The notes below the pieces were generated by a model that saw only the letters and a list, made by a program, of their open reading frames with translations, did no database searches and had not been told where the DNA came from. Below, piece by piece: positions 44,754 through 57,000 of a stretch of DNA of 64,000 nt. The translations under genes and the position numbers were made by a program. Position 1 is the stretch's first letter; each line of letters begins with the position of its first letter. Source of the DNA: Bacteroidetes bacterium MedPE-SWsnd-G2 (GTDB lineage: Bacteria > Bacteroidota > Bacteroidia > Flavobacteriales > Flavobacteriaceae); assembly GCA_001874335.1 (NCBI GenBank), contig MPDE01000008.1, positions 62,001 through 126,000 of the forward strand, given 5' to 3'.

Positions 44754-45932
44754 ATGAATAAAGAGGTCGTAATTGTATCCGCTGCAAGAACTCCGATAGG
44801 GAGTTTTTTAGGTGCATTATCAACTGTAACGGCTCCTAAACTTGGAGCTACAGCTATAAAAGGCGCATTAGATAAAATAAATTTAGATCCCAACTTGGTA
44901 GAAGAAGTGTATATGGGGCACGTGGTTCAAGCTGGTGCTGGTCAGGCTCCTGCAAGACAAGCTGCTATTTATGCCGGATTATCAAATAATGTTCCTTGTA
45001 CTACTGTAAATAAAGTTTGTGCTTCTGGAATGAAATCGGTGATGTTAGCAGCTCAGGCTATTGCCTTAGGTGATGCTGATATTGTTGTTGCTGGTGGAAT
45101 GGAAAACATGAGTTTAATTCCTCACTACATGCATGCAAGGTCTGCAACAAAATTTGGACCGGCTACTTTACAAGACGGAATGCAGAAAGATGGATTGGTA
45201 GATGCTTATGACAATAATGCTATGGGTGTTTGTGCTGACGCTTGTGCAAAAGAATATGAATTCTCAAGAGAAGATCAGGATAATTATGCAATTCAATCTT
45301 ACAACAGATCATCTGCGGCTTGGGCAGCAGGTAAATTTGATAATGAGGTTGTTCCTGTAGCTGTTCCTCAGCGTCGTGGAGAGCCAGTAATGGTAACTGT
45401 GGATCAAGAATTCACGAATGTGAAAATGGAAAAAATTCCAGCTTTACGTCCAGCCTTTACTAAAGATGGTACTGTTACTGCCGCAAATGCATCTACTATT
45501 AATGATGGTGCAGGTGCAATGGTTTTAATGAGTAAGGATAAAGCAGAGGCTTTAGGTTTAACTCCCTTAGCTACAATTAAAAGTTATGCAGATGCAGCTC
45601 ATGAGCCAGAATGGTTTACAACTGCTCCTGCAAAAGCTTTGCCGAAAGCGTTAGACAAAGCCGGAATATCTATTGATGATGTCGATTATTTTGAATTTAA
45701 CGAAGCCTTTTCGGTAGTTGGTTTAGCTAATATGAAAATCTTAGGGTTAACTGATTCTAATGTAAATGTAAATGGAGGAGCTGTTTCATTAGGTCATCCT
45801 TTAGGATGTTCGGGTGTTAGAATTTTAATTACATTGCTAAGTGTTTTAGAACAAAACAATGGTAAAATTGGTGCTGCAGCTATTTGTAATGGCGGCGGTG
45901 GAGCATCAGCAGTAGTTTTAGAACGTAACTAA
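44754..45932 (+). CDS. Acetyl-CoA C-acetyltransferase (thiolase)
   Basis: The 392-residue enzyme has the two thiolase signatures: NKVCASGMKSVMLAAQAI with the nucleophilic cysteine (about residue 88) and, at the end, NEAFSVVG, GHPLGCSGVRI with the catalytic histidine, and ICNGGGGASAVV with the second cysteine. The length and motif pattern fit the biosynthetic or short-chain class (AtoB/PhaA-like), which joins two acetyl-CoA or splits acetoacetyl-CoA. The neighbours give no pathway context. Divergent from pgpH. Confidence 0.92.
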   Translation: MNKEVVIVSAARTPIGSFLGALSTVTAPKLGATAIKGALDKINLDPNLVEEVYMGHVVQAGAGQAPARQAAIYAGLSNNVPCTTVNKVCASGMKSVMLAAQAIALGDADIVVAGGMENMSLIPHYMHARSATKFGPATLQDGMQKDGLVDAYDNNAMGVCADACAKEYEFSREDQDNYAIQSYNRSSAAWAAGKFDNEVVPVAVPQRRGEPVMVTVDQEFTNVKMEKIPALRPAFTKDGTVTAANASTINDGAGAMVLMSKDKAEALGLTPLATIKSYADAAHEPEWFTTAPAKALPKALDKAGISIDDVDYFEFNEAFSVVGLANMKILGLTDSNVNVNGGAVSLGHPLGCSGVRILITLLSVLEQNNGKIGAAAICNGGGGASAVVLERN

Positions 45933-45948
45933 TTTCTTTATATAATTA

Positions 45949-46698
45949 ATGCAATACGGCATTTGTAATTTAAGTATCGTACCTCTTAGAGATGAGCCAG
46001 CAGATATGTCTGAGCTTGTGTCTCAGGTATTGTATGGCGAATTTTTTAAAGTTCTTGAACAGCGCAAAAAATGGAGTAGAATTAGATTAGCCTTTGATGG
46101 TTATGAAGGTTGGATTGATAATAAGCAATATTTGGAAATCACTGAATATGATTTTAAGATGCACGCCCAGCAATCACCTATTCTATCTAAAGATTTAGTA
46201 GAGTTTGTTGAAGATAAAAACACCCATTTACATACCGTTGTAGTGGGGTCAACTTTAAATGGTATTAACTTATTGCAACATAAATTTGATGGTCAAATTA
46301 CAGAGCATCAGTTTCCAAAATCTAATTTAATTGAAACAGCGTTTTCTTATTTAAATGCTCCTTATTTATGGGGAGGAAAGACCCCTTTTGGTATTGACTG
46401 TTCAGGGTTTACTCAGATGGTATATAAATTAAACGGTTACAAATTGTTTAGAGATGCCTCACAACAAGCTACTCAGGGAGAAGCATTAAGTTTTATTGAA
46501 GAAAGTGAACCTGGGGATTTGGCGTTTTTTGACAATCAAGAAGGGGCTATTGTTCACGTTGGTATAATAATGGAGAATAATTATATTATCCATGCCCACG
46601 GACAAGTACGAATAGATCGTTTAGACCACTCTGGTATTTATAATGCAGATAAACGTATGCATACTCATAAGTTAAGAGTGATAAAGAAAATTATTTAA
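45949..46698 (+). CDS. SH3 plus NlpC/P60 (C40) peptidase
   Basis: The 249-residue protein has a bacterial SH3-like region (about 1-60; CNLSIVPLRDEPADMSELVSQVLYGE) and an NlpC/P60 domain (about 120-245) with the catalytic cysteine in FGIDCSGFTQMVYKL, the histidine in IVHVGIIM and the third residue in IIHAHGQVRID. It is the type that cuts gamma-D-Glu-diaminopimelate bonds in cell-wall peptides. It has no signal peptide, so it probably works in the cytoplasm on recycled muropeptides (inference). 16 nt after the thiolase stop. Confidence 0.92.
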   Translation: MQYGICNLSIVPLRDEPADMSELVSQVLYGEFFKVLEQRKKWSRIRLAFDGYEGWIDNKQYLEITEYDFKMHAQQSPILSKDLVEFVEDKNTHLHTVVVGSTLNGINLLQHKFDGQITEHQFPKSNLIETAFSYLNAPYLWGGKTPFGIDCSGFTQMVYKLNGYKLFRDASQQATQGEALSFIEESEPGDLAFFDNQEGAIVHVGIIMENNYIIHAHGQVRIDRLDHSGIYNADKRMHTHKLRVIKKII

Positions 46699-46712
46699 AT
46701 AGTATATATTAG

Positions 46713-46748
46713 AAAAAAAAAGGCTACTCAATTAGAGTAGCCTTTTTT
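46713..46748. terminator. Bidirectional terminator
   Basis: An A-run, GGCTACTC, a 5-nt loop, GAGTAGCC and a T-run lie between convergent genes. It can end both the peptidase and the TPR-protein transcripts. Confidence 0.9.
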
Positions 46749-46768
46749 AGTATTGTAATTCTTATTGT

Positions 46769-48040
46769 TTATTGACCAGCTTCTAACTGTTCAACTAAGG
46801 CCTTCATTTCTTTGAACCTTGGCATATTGTCAACCGCACTATAGATTTGCATCAATGTTCTTGCAGCATCAATGTTTTTAGGTTGAAGTTTTAAGGTTTT
46901 TTCTAAATATGGAGCTGCCTCATTATAGATTTCAAGTCTTTCAGCTTTCAACTCATCGTACCTTTTATTGTCAGCAGAACTACTTCCTAAGTTGTTCATT
47001 TCGGAAATAATATCCTGTTCAGTACTTAAAATTAATACAGCTAAGTTGTTGTATGCATCAGCATATTCAGGGTTTAATTGGATTGCTCTTTCATAATATT
47101 TTTTAGCTGCTGCAGTATCTCCAGCATCTGCAGAAATTACACCTAAATTGTATTGTAATGTAGCATTGCCCGGATCCATTTGAGTCGCTTCCATCATTAA
47201 TTTTTTAAACTCTTCTCTGTTGCCCATTTTTAATTGGACGTTAGCTTCGTTTAAAACTAAGTTTACATCTCCTGGATTCTCTTTACGAGCAGCTTGCATC
47301 GCCGCAATAGCCTCTTCATTTTTTCCTTGATTAACGTAAATTAATGCAATGTTTTTAATGATTTCAGAAGACTTAGATTTTGATTTAGTTGTTTGAGGAT
47401 TTTCATGAGTTCCAGCTTGAACAGAAAACGTCATTACATCCTTATTATCAAAAGATTCAATTTCTCCTGTCGCTTTGTTTTTAGCCTTGTACTCAGTTTC
47501 AATACCTTTATATCCCAACTCTCTAAGTTCTTTGTAATATTCTAGCGAAGAATCGTAATCCTTAGATGTTACAGCTGAGACAGCAGCAAAATATAGATAA
47601 ACTGTATCCTTTTTAGACATTCTATAAGCTTGCTCAAATTTCACAGCAGCTGCATCATACTGTTTCGCCTGATATGCACTACTTGCATTATCTACAAAAC
47701 TTGTAAGCATTGCTTGTTTCATTTCGGTAACATAAGTAGAATATTTTCCACTTCCACCTTCAATCTTTTCAACTTCTTCAAAACTTGAAATCGCAACCTT
47801 TACATCTTCAGCTGTTCCTTTGCCATTCGCATAATATGCTTTTCCTTTTAGAAAATAATATTTAGCTTTAGTTTTAGCATCTGCTGCTCCAATTAATCCG
47901 TCTGCCGCAGAAATTGCTGTTTTTGCATCTGCATAATTTTCACTTTTAATAGCTTTTTCAGCTAATTTTAATTCACTCTTTTGGGAGAAAGAGAATGAAC
48001 TCACTAATAGTGCTACCGCAACTATAATTTGATTTCTCAT
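46769..48040 (-). CDS. Secreted tetratricopeptide-repeat protein
   Basis: From the ATG at 48040 the 423-residue product has a signal peptide (MRNQIIVAVALLVSSFSFSQ) and several TPR-like helix pairs: ENYADAKTAISAADG, YQAKQYDAAAVKFEQAY, VNQGKNEEAIAAMQAARKENPGDVN, and the clear pair ATLQYNLGVISADAGDTAAAKKYYERAIQLNPEYADAYNNLAV. A longer frame to 48145 overlaps gyrA and is rejected. A periplasmic scaffold role is likely; partners are unknown. It follows gyrA by 28 nt and probably shares its message. Confidence 0.85.
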   Translation of the reverse strand: MRNQIIVAVALLVSSFSFSQKSELKLAEKAIKSENYADAKTAISAADGLIGAADAKTKAKYYFLKGKAYYANGKGTAEDVKVAISSFEEVEKIEGGSGKYSTYVTEMKQAMLTSFVDNASSAYQAKQYDAAAVKFEQAYRMSKKDTVYLYFAAVSAVTSKDYDSSLEYYKELRELGYKGIETEYKAKNKATGEIESFDNKDVMTFSVQAGTHENPQTTKSKSKSSEIIKNIALIYVNQGKNEEAIAAMQAARKENPGDVNLVLNEANVQLKMGNREEFKKLMMEATQMDPGNATLQYNLGVISADAGDTAAAKKYYERAIQLNPEYADAYNNLAVLILSTEQDIISEMNNLGSSSADNKRYDELKAERLEIYNEAAPYLEKTLKLQPKNIDAARTLMQIYSAVDNMPRFKEMKALVEQLEAGQ

Positions 48041-48068
48041 CACTTTATTAATGTTTAAAATATGTATT

Positions 48069-50609
48069 CTACTCTTCGGTAGTAGGGTTATCAATTGTTG
48101 TGCCATTTTCCGTATCTGAAATATTGTCAGTAGATGTGTTTTCATCTAACTCATCAATAGTCTCTTCATCTTCGTCTTTCATTACCTTTGCAACGGCTGC
48201 GATAGAGTCGTTACCTTTAAGGTTGATTAGCTTAACACCTTGGGTTGCTCTTCCCATTACTCTAAGATCTGAAATAGCCATTCTAATTGCGATTCCAGAT
48301 TTATTGATAATCATTAAATCATCTTCATCAGAAACGTTTTTAATTGCTACTAAATGCCCTGTTTTATCAGTAATTGAAATGGTTTTAACTCCTTTTCCTC
48401 CTCTATTGGTAATACGGTAATCTTCTAAGCTCGATCTCTTCCCGTAACCTTTTTCAGATACAACGAGAATATTACTTTCCATGTCATTAACAGCTACCAT
48501 ACCTATAACTTCATCTTGATCATGCGCTAAGGTAACTCCTCTTACACCTGAAGCATTACGGCCCATTGGTCTTGTTTTAGCTTCCTCAAATCGAATAGCC
48601 TTACCAGATTTTAGAGCTAACATAACTTGGCTTTCACCAGTAGTTAATTTTGCTTCTAATAATTCATCATCTTCTTTAATGGTAATAGCGTTGATTCCGT
48701 TTGTTCGAGGTCTTGAATATTGTTCTAAAGATGTTTTCTTAACCTGTCCTTTTTTGGTAGCCATAATTACATAATGACTATTGATGTAATCCTCATCTTT
48801 TAAATCTTGAGTACAGATAAAAGCTTTCACTTTATCGTCCTGTTCAATGTTAATAAGATTCTGAATTGCCCTTCCTTTAGATGATTTACTTCCTTCAGGA
48901 ATTTCATATACTCTCATCCAGAAACATTTTCCTTTTTGAGTAAAGAATATCATGTACTGGTGGTTGGTTCCTACAAACAAGTGCTCAAGGAAATCTTGAT
49001 TTCTTGTGGTAGAAGCTTTTTGGCCCACCCCTCCTCTATTTTGAGTTTTATACTCTGTTAATGAAGTTCTCTTGATGTATCCAGCGTGTGAAATAGTAAT
49101 TACTACTTTTTCATTAGGAATCATATCTTCAATACTTAAATCTCCACCTGCATATTCAATTGTTGAACGTCTATCATCTCCGTACTTGTCTTTAACAACA
49201 AGTAGTTCATCTTTAATGATGTTCATTCTACGTTCTTTCTTCTCTAAGATGTCTTTTAAGTCTTCAATGGTTTTCATTAAAGCTTCATACTCAGTACGTA
49301 ACTTATCTTGCTCAAGACCCGTTAACTGTCTCAATCGCATTTCGACAATTGCCTTAGCCTGTATTTCAGTTAATTTGAATCTTTCAATTAATTTACCACG
49401 AGCTTCTTCGGCATTAGAAGATGATCTTATTAAAGCAATTACTTCATCAATATTATCTGATGCAATAATTAACCCTTCAAGAATGTGAGCTCTTTCTTCA
49501 GCCTTTTTAAGTTCGTACTTTGTACGTCTAACTACTACTTCATGTCTGTGCTCAACAAAATGATGAATCATATCTTTTAGATTCAACAATTCTGGTCTAC
49601 CTTTTACTAAAGCAATATTATTTACACTAAACGAAGATTGTAACGCAGTGTATTTATAAAGGGTATTTAATACAATGTTAGGGATGGCGTCACGTTTTAA
49701 AATGTATACAATGCGCATACCATTTCTGTCAGACTCGTCTCTAATTGTTGAAATACCTTCAATTTTCTTATCATTAACTAAATCGGCAGTTTTCTTAATC
49801 ATGTCTGCCTTATTCACTTGATAAGGGATTTCAGAAACAATTATACATTCTCTGCCTTGTATTTCTTCAATAATCGCCTTTGCTCTCATAACAACACGAC
49901 CTCTACCCGTTTTGAAGGCTTCTCTAACGCCGTCATAGCCATAGATAATACCGCCCGTTGGGAAATCAGGGGCTTTGATATGCGTTATAAGCTCATCTAT
50001 TTCAATATCTTGGTTGTCAATGTAAGCTATAGTACCATCTACTACTTCAGATAAATTGTGAGGTGGCATATTAGTTGCCATACCAACTGCAATACCAGAA
50101 GCACCATTAACAAGTAATCCAGGGATTCTTGTTGGTAATACTGTAGGTTCTTTTAAGGTGTCATCAAAGTTTAAACTATGATCAACTGTATCTTTGTCGA
50201 TATCTGCTAACATGTCTTCAGATATCTTTCGCATTCTTGCTTCTGTATAACGCATTGCAGCAGGACTATCACCATCAATAGAACCAAAGTTACCTTGGCC
50301 ATCAACAAGCATATATCTCAAACTCCATTCCTGAGCCATACGTACCATAGTATCATATACCGAAGTGTCACCATGTGGGTGATACTTACCAAGTACTTCC
50401 CCGACTATTCTTGCTGACTTTTTATGAGCTGTATTAGATTTTACTCCTAATTCATGCATCCCGAATAAAACGCGTCGATGCACAGGTTTTAAACCATCTC
50501 TTACATCTGGTAGTGCACGTGACACAATGACGGACATTGAATAATCAATGTAAGCCGATTTCATTTCATCCTCAATGTTAATAGGAATAAGTTTTTCTCC
50601 TTCTGCCAT
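48069..50609 (-). CDS. gyrA: DNA gyrase subunit A
   Basis: The 846-residue protein has the winged-helix and tower parts ([47 protein letters not shown], with threonine at the E. coli Ser83 position; AMRYTEARM with the catalytic tyrosine), a coiled-coil region, and a beta-pinwheel C-terminal domain. The GyrA-box position reads QNRGGVG, while the canonical QRRGGKG is not intact. A separate NRGGKG occurs near the end. An acidic tail ([18 protein letters not shown]) closes the protein. With GyrB it introduces negative supercoils. Confidence 0.95.
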   Translation of the reverse strand: MAEGEKLIPINIEDEMKSAYIDYSMSVIVSRALPDVRDGLKPVHRRVLFGMHELGVKSNTAHKKSARIVGEVLGKYHPHGDTSVYDTMVRMAQEWSLRYMLVDGQGNFGSIDGDSPAAMRYTEARMRKISEDMLADIDKDTVDHSLNFDDTLKEPTVLPTRIPGLLVNGASGIAVGMATNMPPHNLSEVVDGTIAYIDNQDIEIDELITHIKAPDFPTGGIIYGYDGVREAFKTGRGRVVMRAKAIIEEIQGRECIIVSEIPYQVNKADMIKKTADLVNDKKIEGISTIRDESDRNGMRIVYILKRDAIPNIVLNTLYKYTALQSSFSVNNIALVKGRPELLNLKDMIHHFVEHRHEVVVRRTKYELKKAEERAHILEGLIIASDNIDEVIALIRSSSNAEEARGKLIERFKLTEIQAKAIVEMRLRQLTGLEQDKLRTEYEALMKTIEDLKDILEKKERRMNIIKDELLVVKDKYGDDRRSTIEYAGGDLSIEDMIPNEKVVITISHAGYIKRTSLTEYKTQNRGGVGQKASTTRNQDFLEHLFVGTNHQYMIFFTQKGKCFWMRVYEIPEGSKSSKGRAIQNLINIEQDDKVKAFICTQDLKDEDYINSHYVIMATKKGQVKKTSLEQYSRPRTNGINAITIKEDDELLEAKLTTGESQVMLALKSGKAIRFEEAKTRPMGRNASGVRGVTLAHDQDEVIGMVAVNDMESNILVVSEKGYGKRSSLEDYRITNRGGKGVKTISITDKTGHLVAIKNVSDEDDLMIINKSGIAIRMAISDLRVMGRATQGVKLINLKGNDSIAAVAKVMKDEDEETIDELDENTSTDNISDTENGTTIDNPTTEE

Positions 50610-50804
50610 ATATAAAAAAATTATGTTTTTGTAGGTTTTACAACGTGCTAATATAACTAAATTCAGATGCTATTTCATAGGATGTAAAGGTATTTTTAAG
50701 ACTATTTATTAACAAAAATAAAATTGAAATTAGTTAATAATTATCCTGTTAAAAAATTTGAGTTTTACAATATAATTCACTCTATTAGCTACAATAAATC
50801 ATTT

Positions 50805-50823
50805 GGGGTATGATTTTTGCCCC
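50805..50823. promoter_or_regulatory. Small inverted repeat upstream of clpC
   Basis: GGGGTA and TGCCCC (one T:G pair) flank 7 nt, about 46 nt before the clpC ATG. Its place in the 260-bp gyrA-clpC space suggests an operator or a 5' leader hairpin. It does not match CIRCE. Confidence 0.35.
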
Positions 50824-50869
50824 ATGAATAGTATGATTTTAGTAATTTTATAGAAGAAAGGATATTACT

Positions 50870-53422
50870 ATGGATGATAATTTTTCCCCAAGAGTTAAAG
50901 ATGTAATTGCATATAGCAAAGAAGAAGCGTTGCGCTTAGGCCATGATTTTATTGGCACTGAGCACTTGATGCTTGGTTTGCTGCGTGATGGTAATGGAAA
51001 AGCGATTGATATTTTGGGGGCTTTAGAAATAGATTTAAACCATTTAAGACGTAAAGTTGAAATTTTAAGCCCTGCCAATTCTAACATAACAACTGCCTCT
51101 AACGAAAAGAAAAACTTGCACTTAACGCGTCAAGCCGAACGTGCTTTAAAAACTACTTTTTTAGAAGCTAAATTGTTTCAAAGCACTTCAATAAACACAG
51201 CACATTTGCTTTTATGTATTTTAAGAAATGAAAATGATCCAACTACTAAGCTACTTAACAAGCTTAAAGTGGATTATGACAATGTTAAAGAACAATTTAA
51301 ATTTATGATTACAAACGATGATGATTATATAGAGTCTCCTAAATCGGAATCATTTTCGGACGACGAGTTACAAGAGAACGACGATTCTAAAAAGAATCCG
51401 TTTGGCCAACCTGCTTCTTCCAAACAAAATAAAAAGTCTAAAACTCCTGTTTTAGATAATTTTGGAAGGGATTTAACAGTAATGGCCGAAGAAGGTAAAT
51501 TAGACCCTGTAGTAGGGCGTGAAAAGGAAATACAACGTGTTTCTCAGATATTAAGTAGACGAAAAAAGAATAATCCGTTACTTATTGGTGAACCTGGTGT
51601 TGGTAAATCTGCAATAGCTGAAGGTTTGGCATTACGTATTGTAAAACGTAAAGTATCACGTATTTTATTCAATAAGCGTGTTGTGACCCTTGATTTAGCG
51701 AGTTTGGTTGCCGGAACAAAATATAGAGGGCAGTTTGAAGAACGCATGAAAGCTGTTATGAATGAGCTTGAAAAGAATGATGATATTATTCTTTTCATAG
51801 ATGAAATTCATACTATAGTTGGTGCCGGTGGAGCAACAGGAAGTTTGGATGCTTCAAATATGTTTAAACCTGCATTAGCAAGAGGAGAAATACAATGTAT
51901 TGGTGCTACTACTCTTGATGAGTACAGACAATACATAGAAAAAGATGGTGCTTTAGAGCGACGTTTTCAAAAAGTACTTGTAGAGCCTACAACAGTTGAA
52001 GAAACGATTCAGATTCTAAATAATATTAAAGAAAAATATGAAGAACATCATAATGTTTCATATACAGATGAAGCAATTGAAGCTTGTGTAAAATTAACAA
52101 GCCGATATATGACCGATAGATTCTTACCAGACAAAGCGATTGATGCTTTAGACGAAGCTGGTTCTCGTGTTCATATCACAAATATTGATGTTCCTAAACA
52201 GATTATAGAGTTAGAAGAAAAACTTGAAGAAGTAAAAATCACTAAAAACTCAGTTGTTAAGAAGCAGAAATATGAGGAAGCTGCAAAGCTTAGAGATGAT
52301 GAAAAACGTCTGGAAAAAGATTTAGCACTGGCTCAAGAAAAATGGGAAGAAGATACCAAACTACATAGAGAAACGGTTACAGAAGATAATGTTGCTGATG
52401 TTATTTCTATGATGACCGGTGTGCCTGTTAATAGAATTGCACAAACAGAAATAAATAAGTTATCTCAATTACCAGATCTTATCAAAGGGAATGTAATTGG
52501 TCAAGATAATGCTGTTGCAAAGGTTGTTAAAGCCATTCAAAGAAACCGTGCCGGACTTAAAGATCCGAATAAGCCAATTGGGTCATTTATATTTTTAGGT
52601 CAAACAGGTGTTGGTAAAACACAATTGGCCAAAGTTATGGCTCGTGAACTTTTTGATAGTGAAGAAGCTCTTATTAGAATTGATATGAGTGAATACATGG
52701 AGAAGTTTGCGATATCTAGATTAGTAGGTGCGCCTCCGGGATATGTAGGATATGAAGAAGGTGGTCAACTGACTGAAAAAGTGAGAAGAAAACCTTATTC
52801 TGTTATTCTTTTAGATGAAATTGAAAAAGCACATCCAGATGTATTTAACATGTTATTACAAGTGTTAGATGATGGTTATTTAACCGATAGCTTGGGACGT
52901 AAAATTGATTTTAGGAATACAATTATAATAATGACTTCAAACATTGGAGCAAGACGTCTTAAAGACTTTGGTCAGGGTGTTGGTTTTGGCACTGCTGCTA
53001 AAGAATCTCAGGCCTCTTCTAATGCGAAAAGTGTTATTGAAAATGCGCTTAAAAAGGCATTTGCTCCTGAGTTTTTAAACAGAATTGATGACGTGATTGT
53101 TTTCAATGCTTTAGAAAAAGAAGACATTAATAAGATTATTGATATCGAACTTAAAAAACTGATATTGAGAATTAAAGGTCTTGGATATGAGTTAGATTTA
53201 AGTGATGCCGCTAAGTCTTATATTGCAGATAAAGGTTTTGATAAACAATACGGAGCAAGACCTTTAAAAAGAGCGATTCAAAAGTATATTGAGGATGCCT
53301 TGGCAGAAGAGATTATCAATTCTCAATTAGAAGAAGGTGATACAATCCATATGGATGTTCAAAAAGATGCTGATGAGTTAGCAATTACAATTGAAAAAAA
53401 GCCTAAAGAAACAGAATCTTAA
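50870..53422 (+). CDS. clpC: ATP-dependent Clp protease ATP-binding subunit ClpC
   Basis: The 850-residue AAA+ unfoldase has two Clp-N repeats (about 5-145), the first AAA domain with GEPGVGKS at 240-247, an M-domain with a UVR-like motif ([19 protein letters not shown]), and a second AAA domain with GQTGVGKT at 577-584 and the C-terminal sensor region [18 protein letters not shown]. The UVR-bearing M-domain, shorter than that of ClpB, separates it from ClpB. It feeds proteins to ClpP. Followed by a terminator. Confidence 0.95.
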   Translation: MDDNFSPRVKDVIAYSKEEALRLGHDFIGTEHLMLGLLRDGNGKAIDILGALEIDLNHLRRKVEILSPANSNITTASNEKKNLHLTRQAERALKTTFLEAKLFQSTSINTAHLLLCILRNENDPTTKLLNKLKVDYDNVKEQFKFMITNDDDYIESPKSESFSDDELQENDDSKKNPFGQPASSKQNKKSKTPVLDNFGRDLTVMAEEGKLDPVVGREKEIQRVSQILSRRKKNNPLLIGEPGVGKSAIAEGLALRIVKRKVSRILFNKRVVTLDLASLVAGTKYRGQFEERMKAVMNELEKNDDIILFIDEIHTIVGAGGATGSLDASNMFKPALARGEIQCIGATTLDEYRQYIEKDGALERRFQKVLVEPTTVEETIQILNNIKEKYEEHHNVSYTDEAIEACVKLTSRYMTDRFLPDKAIDALDEAGSRVHITNIDVPKQIIELEEKLEEVKITKNSVVKKQKYEEAAKLRDDEKRLEKDLALAQEKWEEDTKLHRETVTEDNVADVISMMTGVPVNRIAQTEINKLSQLPDLIKGNVIGQDNAVAKVVKAIQRNRAGLKDPNKPIGSFIFLGQTGVGKTQLAKVMARELFDSEEALIRIDMSEYMEKFAISRLVGAPPGYVGYEEGGQLTEKVRRKPYSVILLDEIEKAHPDVFNMLLQVLDDGYLTDSLGRKIDFRNTIIIMTSNIGARRLKDFGQGVGFGTAAKESQASSNAKSVIENALKKAFAPEFLNRIDDVIVFNALEKEDINKIIDIELKKLILRIKGLGYELDLSDAAKSYIADKGFDKQYGARPLKRAIQKYIEDALAEEIINSQLEEGDTIHMDVQKDADELAITIEKKPKETES

Positions 53423-53440
53423 AATAAATTAAATGTTGAA

Positions 53441-53474
53441 AAAGCTCCCTTTTTTAATTAAAGGGAGTTTTTTA
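53441..53474 (+). terminator. Terminator of clpC
   Basis: CTCCCTTT and AAAGGGAG arms with a 7-nt loop, followed by a run of six T. Confidence 0.85.
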
Positions 53475-53498
53475 TTATCTTAAGTCAAAACTAAAAGA

Positions 53499-53861
53499 AT
53501 GGAAGATCATTTGAGGTATGATTTTGGGGATATTTACATTTCTGATAGGTTCATGATTGGCAAAATGGTTGTGGGGACTCAGATTAACGAAAAACACAAC
53601 CTCATACTTAAAAACCTAATAGATACCTATTTTGAAAATAAACCCTTTGTATACATTTCATTACGTGTAAACAATTATAAGGTAGATCCTTCAATGTTTG
53701 TAAACACATCAAAAATTAAAAATTTAATGGGTGGCGCTGTGGTGTCTAATGGCTTTGAAGGTAAAAAGAAGGCTGAACAAGATTTTGCTTTTTTAGAGAA
53801 ACCATTTAGAATATTTGATACTATTGAAGAAGCTAAAGCCTGGGGGAATAGTTTGTTTTAA
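53499..53861 (+). CDS. Small STAS/SpoIIAA-like protein
   Basis: The 120-residue soluble protein resembles flavobacterial SpoIIAA/STAS-like proteins: alternating strands and helices (DIYISDRFMIGKMVVG; FVYISLRVNNYKVDPSMF; MGGAVVSNGFEGKKKAEQDFAFLEKPFRIFDTIEEAKAWGNSL). The IEEAKAW helix at the end is typical. Function unknown. It has its own terminators on both sides and lies between clpC and the giant adhesin gene. Confidence 0.7.
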   Translation: MEDHLRYDFGDIYISDRFMIGKMVVGTQINEKHNLILKNLIDTYFENKPFVYISLRVNNYKVDPSMFVNTSKIKNLMGGAVVSNGFEGKKKAEQDFAFLEKPFRIFDTIEEAKAWGNSLF

Positions 53862-53890
53862 ACCTAAAACAAATAACTACTATAAATATT

Positions 53891-53929
53891 AAAGTGAGTA
53901 TAGATTGCATTTCTATACTCACTTTTTTT
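53891..53929 (+). terminator. Terminator of the STAS-like gene
   Basis: A 14-bp stem (AAAGTGAGTATAGA with TCTATACTCACTTT) with a 7-nt loop, followed by T-residues on the plus strand. Confidence 0.85.
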
Positions 53930-53948
53930 GTGATATATATTCACAAAA

Positions 53949-53975
53949 AAAAGGCAACCAAATTGGTTGCCTTTT
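53949..53975 (-). terminator. Terminator of the giant T9SS gene
   Basis: AAAAGGCAACCA and TGGTTGCCTTTT arms with a 3-nt loop; on the minus strand a long T-run follows. 27 nt behind the stop of the giant gene. Confidence 0.85.
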
Positions 53976-54001
53976 AATTTGTATTTGAGTTTTACCTCAA
54001 A

Positions 54002-57000
54002 TTATCTTCGGTTAGGAGAATTAGAAACAATTTTCTTAGTCACCTTACCTTGACTTGTTGTCACCTGTACATAGAACATTTGATTAGCAGTTCTGGATAA
54101 GTCGAAAGTAACTATTCCGTTTGAACCTTTAATGTAGTTCTTGTCAGTTTGAGCAGAGATCAATAATCCTTTAGTATCAAATAACTCTACTGTTACATCT
54201 GTTTTGAAATCGAAGTTATAAGCAATGTTCACTTCTTTGTCAAAAGGAACTGGATAAGCAGTGAAGTCTAACTCAACTTCCGTCTTAACAATTTCTTTAT
54301 CAAATATAGTGTGCTCAATAATTTCACTTTTACTTCTCGCCACTTGACCAGGAACAGACCATGTATATGTAATATCACATTCAGAAGAATTACCTGCAGC
54401 ATCAGTTGCTGTAAATGTTCTTACTAAAGTATAATCCATTTGTTGCGGACCTGCAATTTCAAAGTTTGAAATTGTTAAGGATGCATCTCCTAAAATACCA
54501 TCAGAACTATTAATTCTAAATCCGATTACATCTCCTGGCGCACAATTAACAGACACGAATCCTGATTGTGAATCAGCTCCACCATTATCGGTTAATTGAA
54601 TTGCAGCACCATTTAGGTAGAAAGCTGGATCTAACCCTGGGCCATCAACATCATTTGTTAAATAATCCCAGTTAAATGAATACACACCGCCATACAAACA
54701 TGTTATTGTTGCTTGTGTGTTTATATCATCTTGACCATCATCATTACCCGTTACTACCATTGTAGAGGCGTTGATTGATACACTACCGTCGGCTCCACCA
54801 AGATCTACACTCCAATTACCTGGCGCATAGTCTCCTGTGAACCCTTGAATTGGTTGTCCGTCAGATAATACATATCCTAAGTCATCTGAGTAGTCTGAAG
54901 TATATCCAGGCTCATCACAGTTATCAGAGTAATGTACTTGGTCAACTACACCATATGGCAATCCATCTTGATCTAAATCTGGATCAAATCCAAAGTCTAC
55001 ACCTGGCTCACATTTAATGTCTGGTGCCGTAGCATCATTAACAATAAAGGTTGCAGTTGTACTTGTTGAATTACCACATTCATCGGTAGCAGTAAACGTT
55101 ACTGTTGTACCTGCTTGCTCATATGGTTCAGAGCTTACAAAGAATGATAACTGATTTTCATAGTGATGATTAATGTCAGTACAATTAGCCCCATCTAATT
55201 CTGGTGCTATTGTAAAAGGACCCTCTACATTACATTGGCCAAAAGGGAATCCCCAGTCTTGTAATTCGGTATCCTCATCAGCATGAACAATACAACAATT
55301 ACTAGATACAGTCGTTAAATATGTTTTTCCAACAAATTGATCAGCGATATCATGTAATACACTTTGTGGTGCTAATTCAAATCCAGGTGCTGCAGCGCCA
55401 TTTGTACCATCTAAATAGTATAAATACCCGTTGTGCATTACCATAGCTTCCTCAACATACTCCACATTATTGTTAATTGTTGAACCACAAGGGTCTAACT
55501 GACAATCATTATTAACTCTGTATACATAGTTTAAATGAACTCCACCACAGTTATCTTGAACATAAGCAGACGTTGCCGTGTTATTTCCACCTGGATCATT
55601 ATATCCTGGATTACCTAAATCTACTTTATGATCATGCGCAATCTCTGCACAACCTGCAATTCCCCAAGTAGAACTCCAACTCATATTGTTCATCCCAACC
55701 GGATCTGTAGAAATAATATAATCTTCTGGATCTCCACCAAATAATAAGGCAGCAGCTTCTTGTCCGGTGTAAACAGCTGGATTAGTTGTCCAAAATGGTC
55801 CAGCATGAGTGTCAAATGTTCCAACATACTCAGGTATGCCAGGCCCATCAGAATCTTCACATTGGTACATCCAAGTTACTTCACCACAATTATCAGTAGC
55901 TGTAGCTCCACCATGATTATCTAACCATGCTTGGAAATCAGCCAGGTAATCAGATTCAGTATCTGACGCCCCATCTTGAGCTTCAGCAGTCATTTCTGGA
56001 TCAACACTATCTTGAACAGTTATTAAACCTGTTGATTTAACTTCTCTTCCACAAGCGTCAGTTGCAGTAAACTCTACTTCAAGAGAACCACATCCATCTT
56101 CTAACTTATCAAAATCATTAGACCATACTAATGCGTTACATAAGTAACTTGCACTTGCACCACCATTGGCAGCTAACCATGCTTCTACTTCAGCAACATT
56201 ACCAGCGCCATCACATTGTACGATTAATTCACCTGCTGCAACAGCAATTGATGGTAATACATCTTCAGAAATGTTGATGTTTACTACATATGCACCTTCA
56301 GATACATTGTCACATCCATCAACCGCTTCGAAAGACACAGAAAGGTCTCTTGAGCAATCTCCTGCAACACCGTTATCAACAGCTCTTACTCTATACGTCA
56401 CATCTTGACAGTCGTCAAAACAAGGCTCAATTACAGCCTGAATTGCAGCTAAATCAACATTTGCAACTGAGAATAAGTTGTTTAAATCTAACTCATCACC
56501 TACTTCAAGAGCAATTACTGCAGCTTCAGAAGAAGGACAAGCAGCGCCTAAACTTGTAAATAGATTAATTTGAGCAGCTTCACAATCAGCAAATACCGGA
56601 GCATCTTGATCCATACCTTGATAATTTACTTTAACATAACCGCCATCGTTTCCACAATCATCAGTAATGATATATTCGTAAACTACAATCCAGCTACAAT
56701 CGTCTCCGTAAGTTTTAGTGATTTTCTCAACGTTTACGTTGTCACCAAGTTCTTCACCACAGTTATCAGAGTATAATACTCTAATCTCATCTTCAGAAGG
56801 ACCTTCTGGTGCATCAGCTAAACAAGCGTTTATCTCATTTTCACCATCTGGAACAACTCCTACTAATACAGGTGCTTCAGAATCATAACCACTTAAGTTA
56901 ATTACGATATCATCGGCTTGGTTTCCACATCCGTCAGCAACGCTAAAAGCGAATACTCCAGACCATCCACAATCGCCATCATCAGAGAAGCCATTGTTTT

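Noticed and set aside
50805-50823. CIRCE heat-shock operator before clpC
   Set aside because: The arms (GGGGTA/TGCCCC) and spacing do not match TTAGCACTC-N9-GAGTGCTAA.
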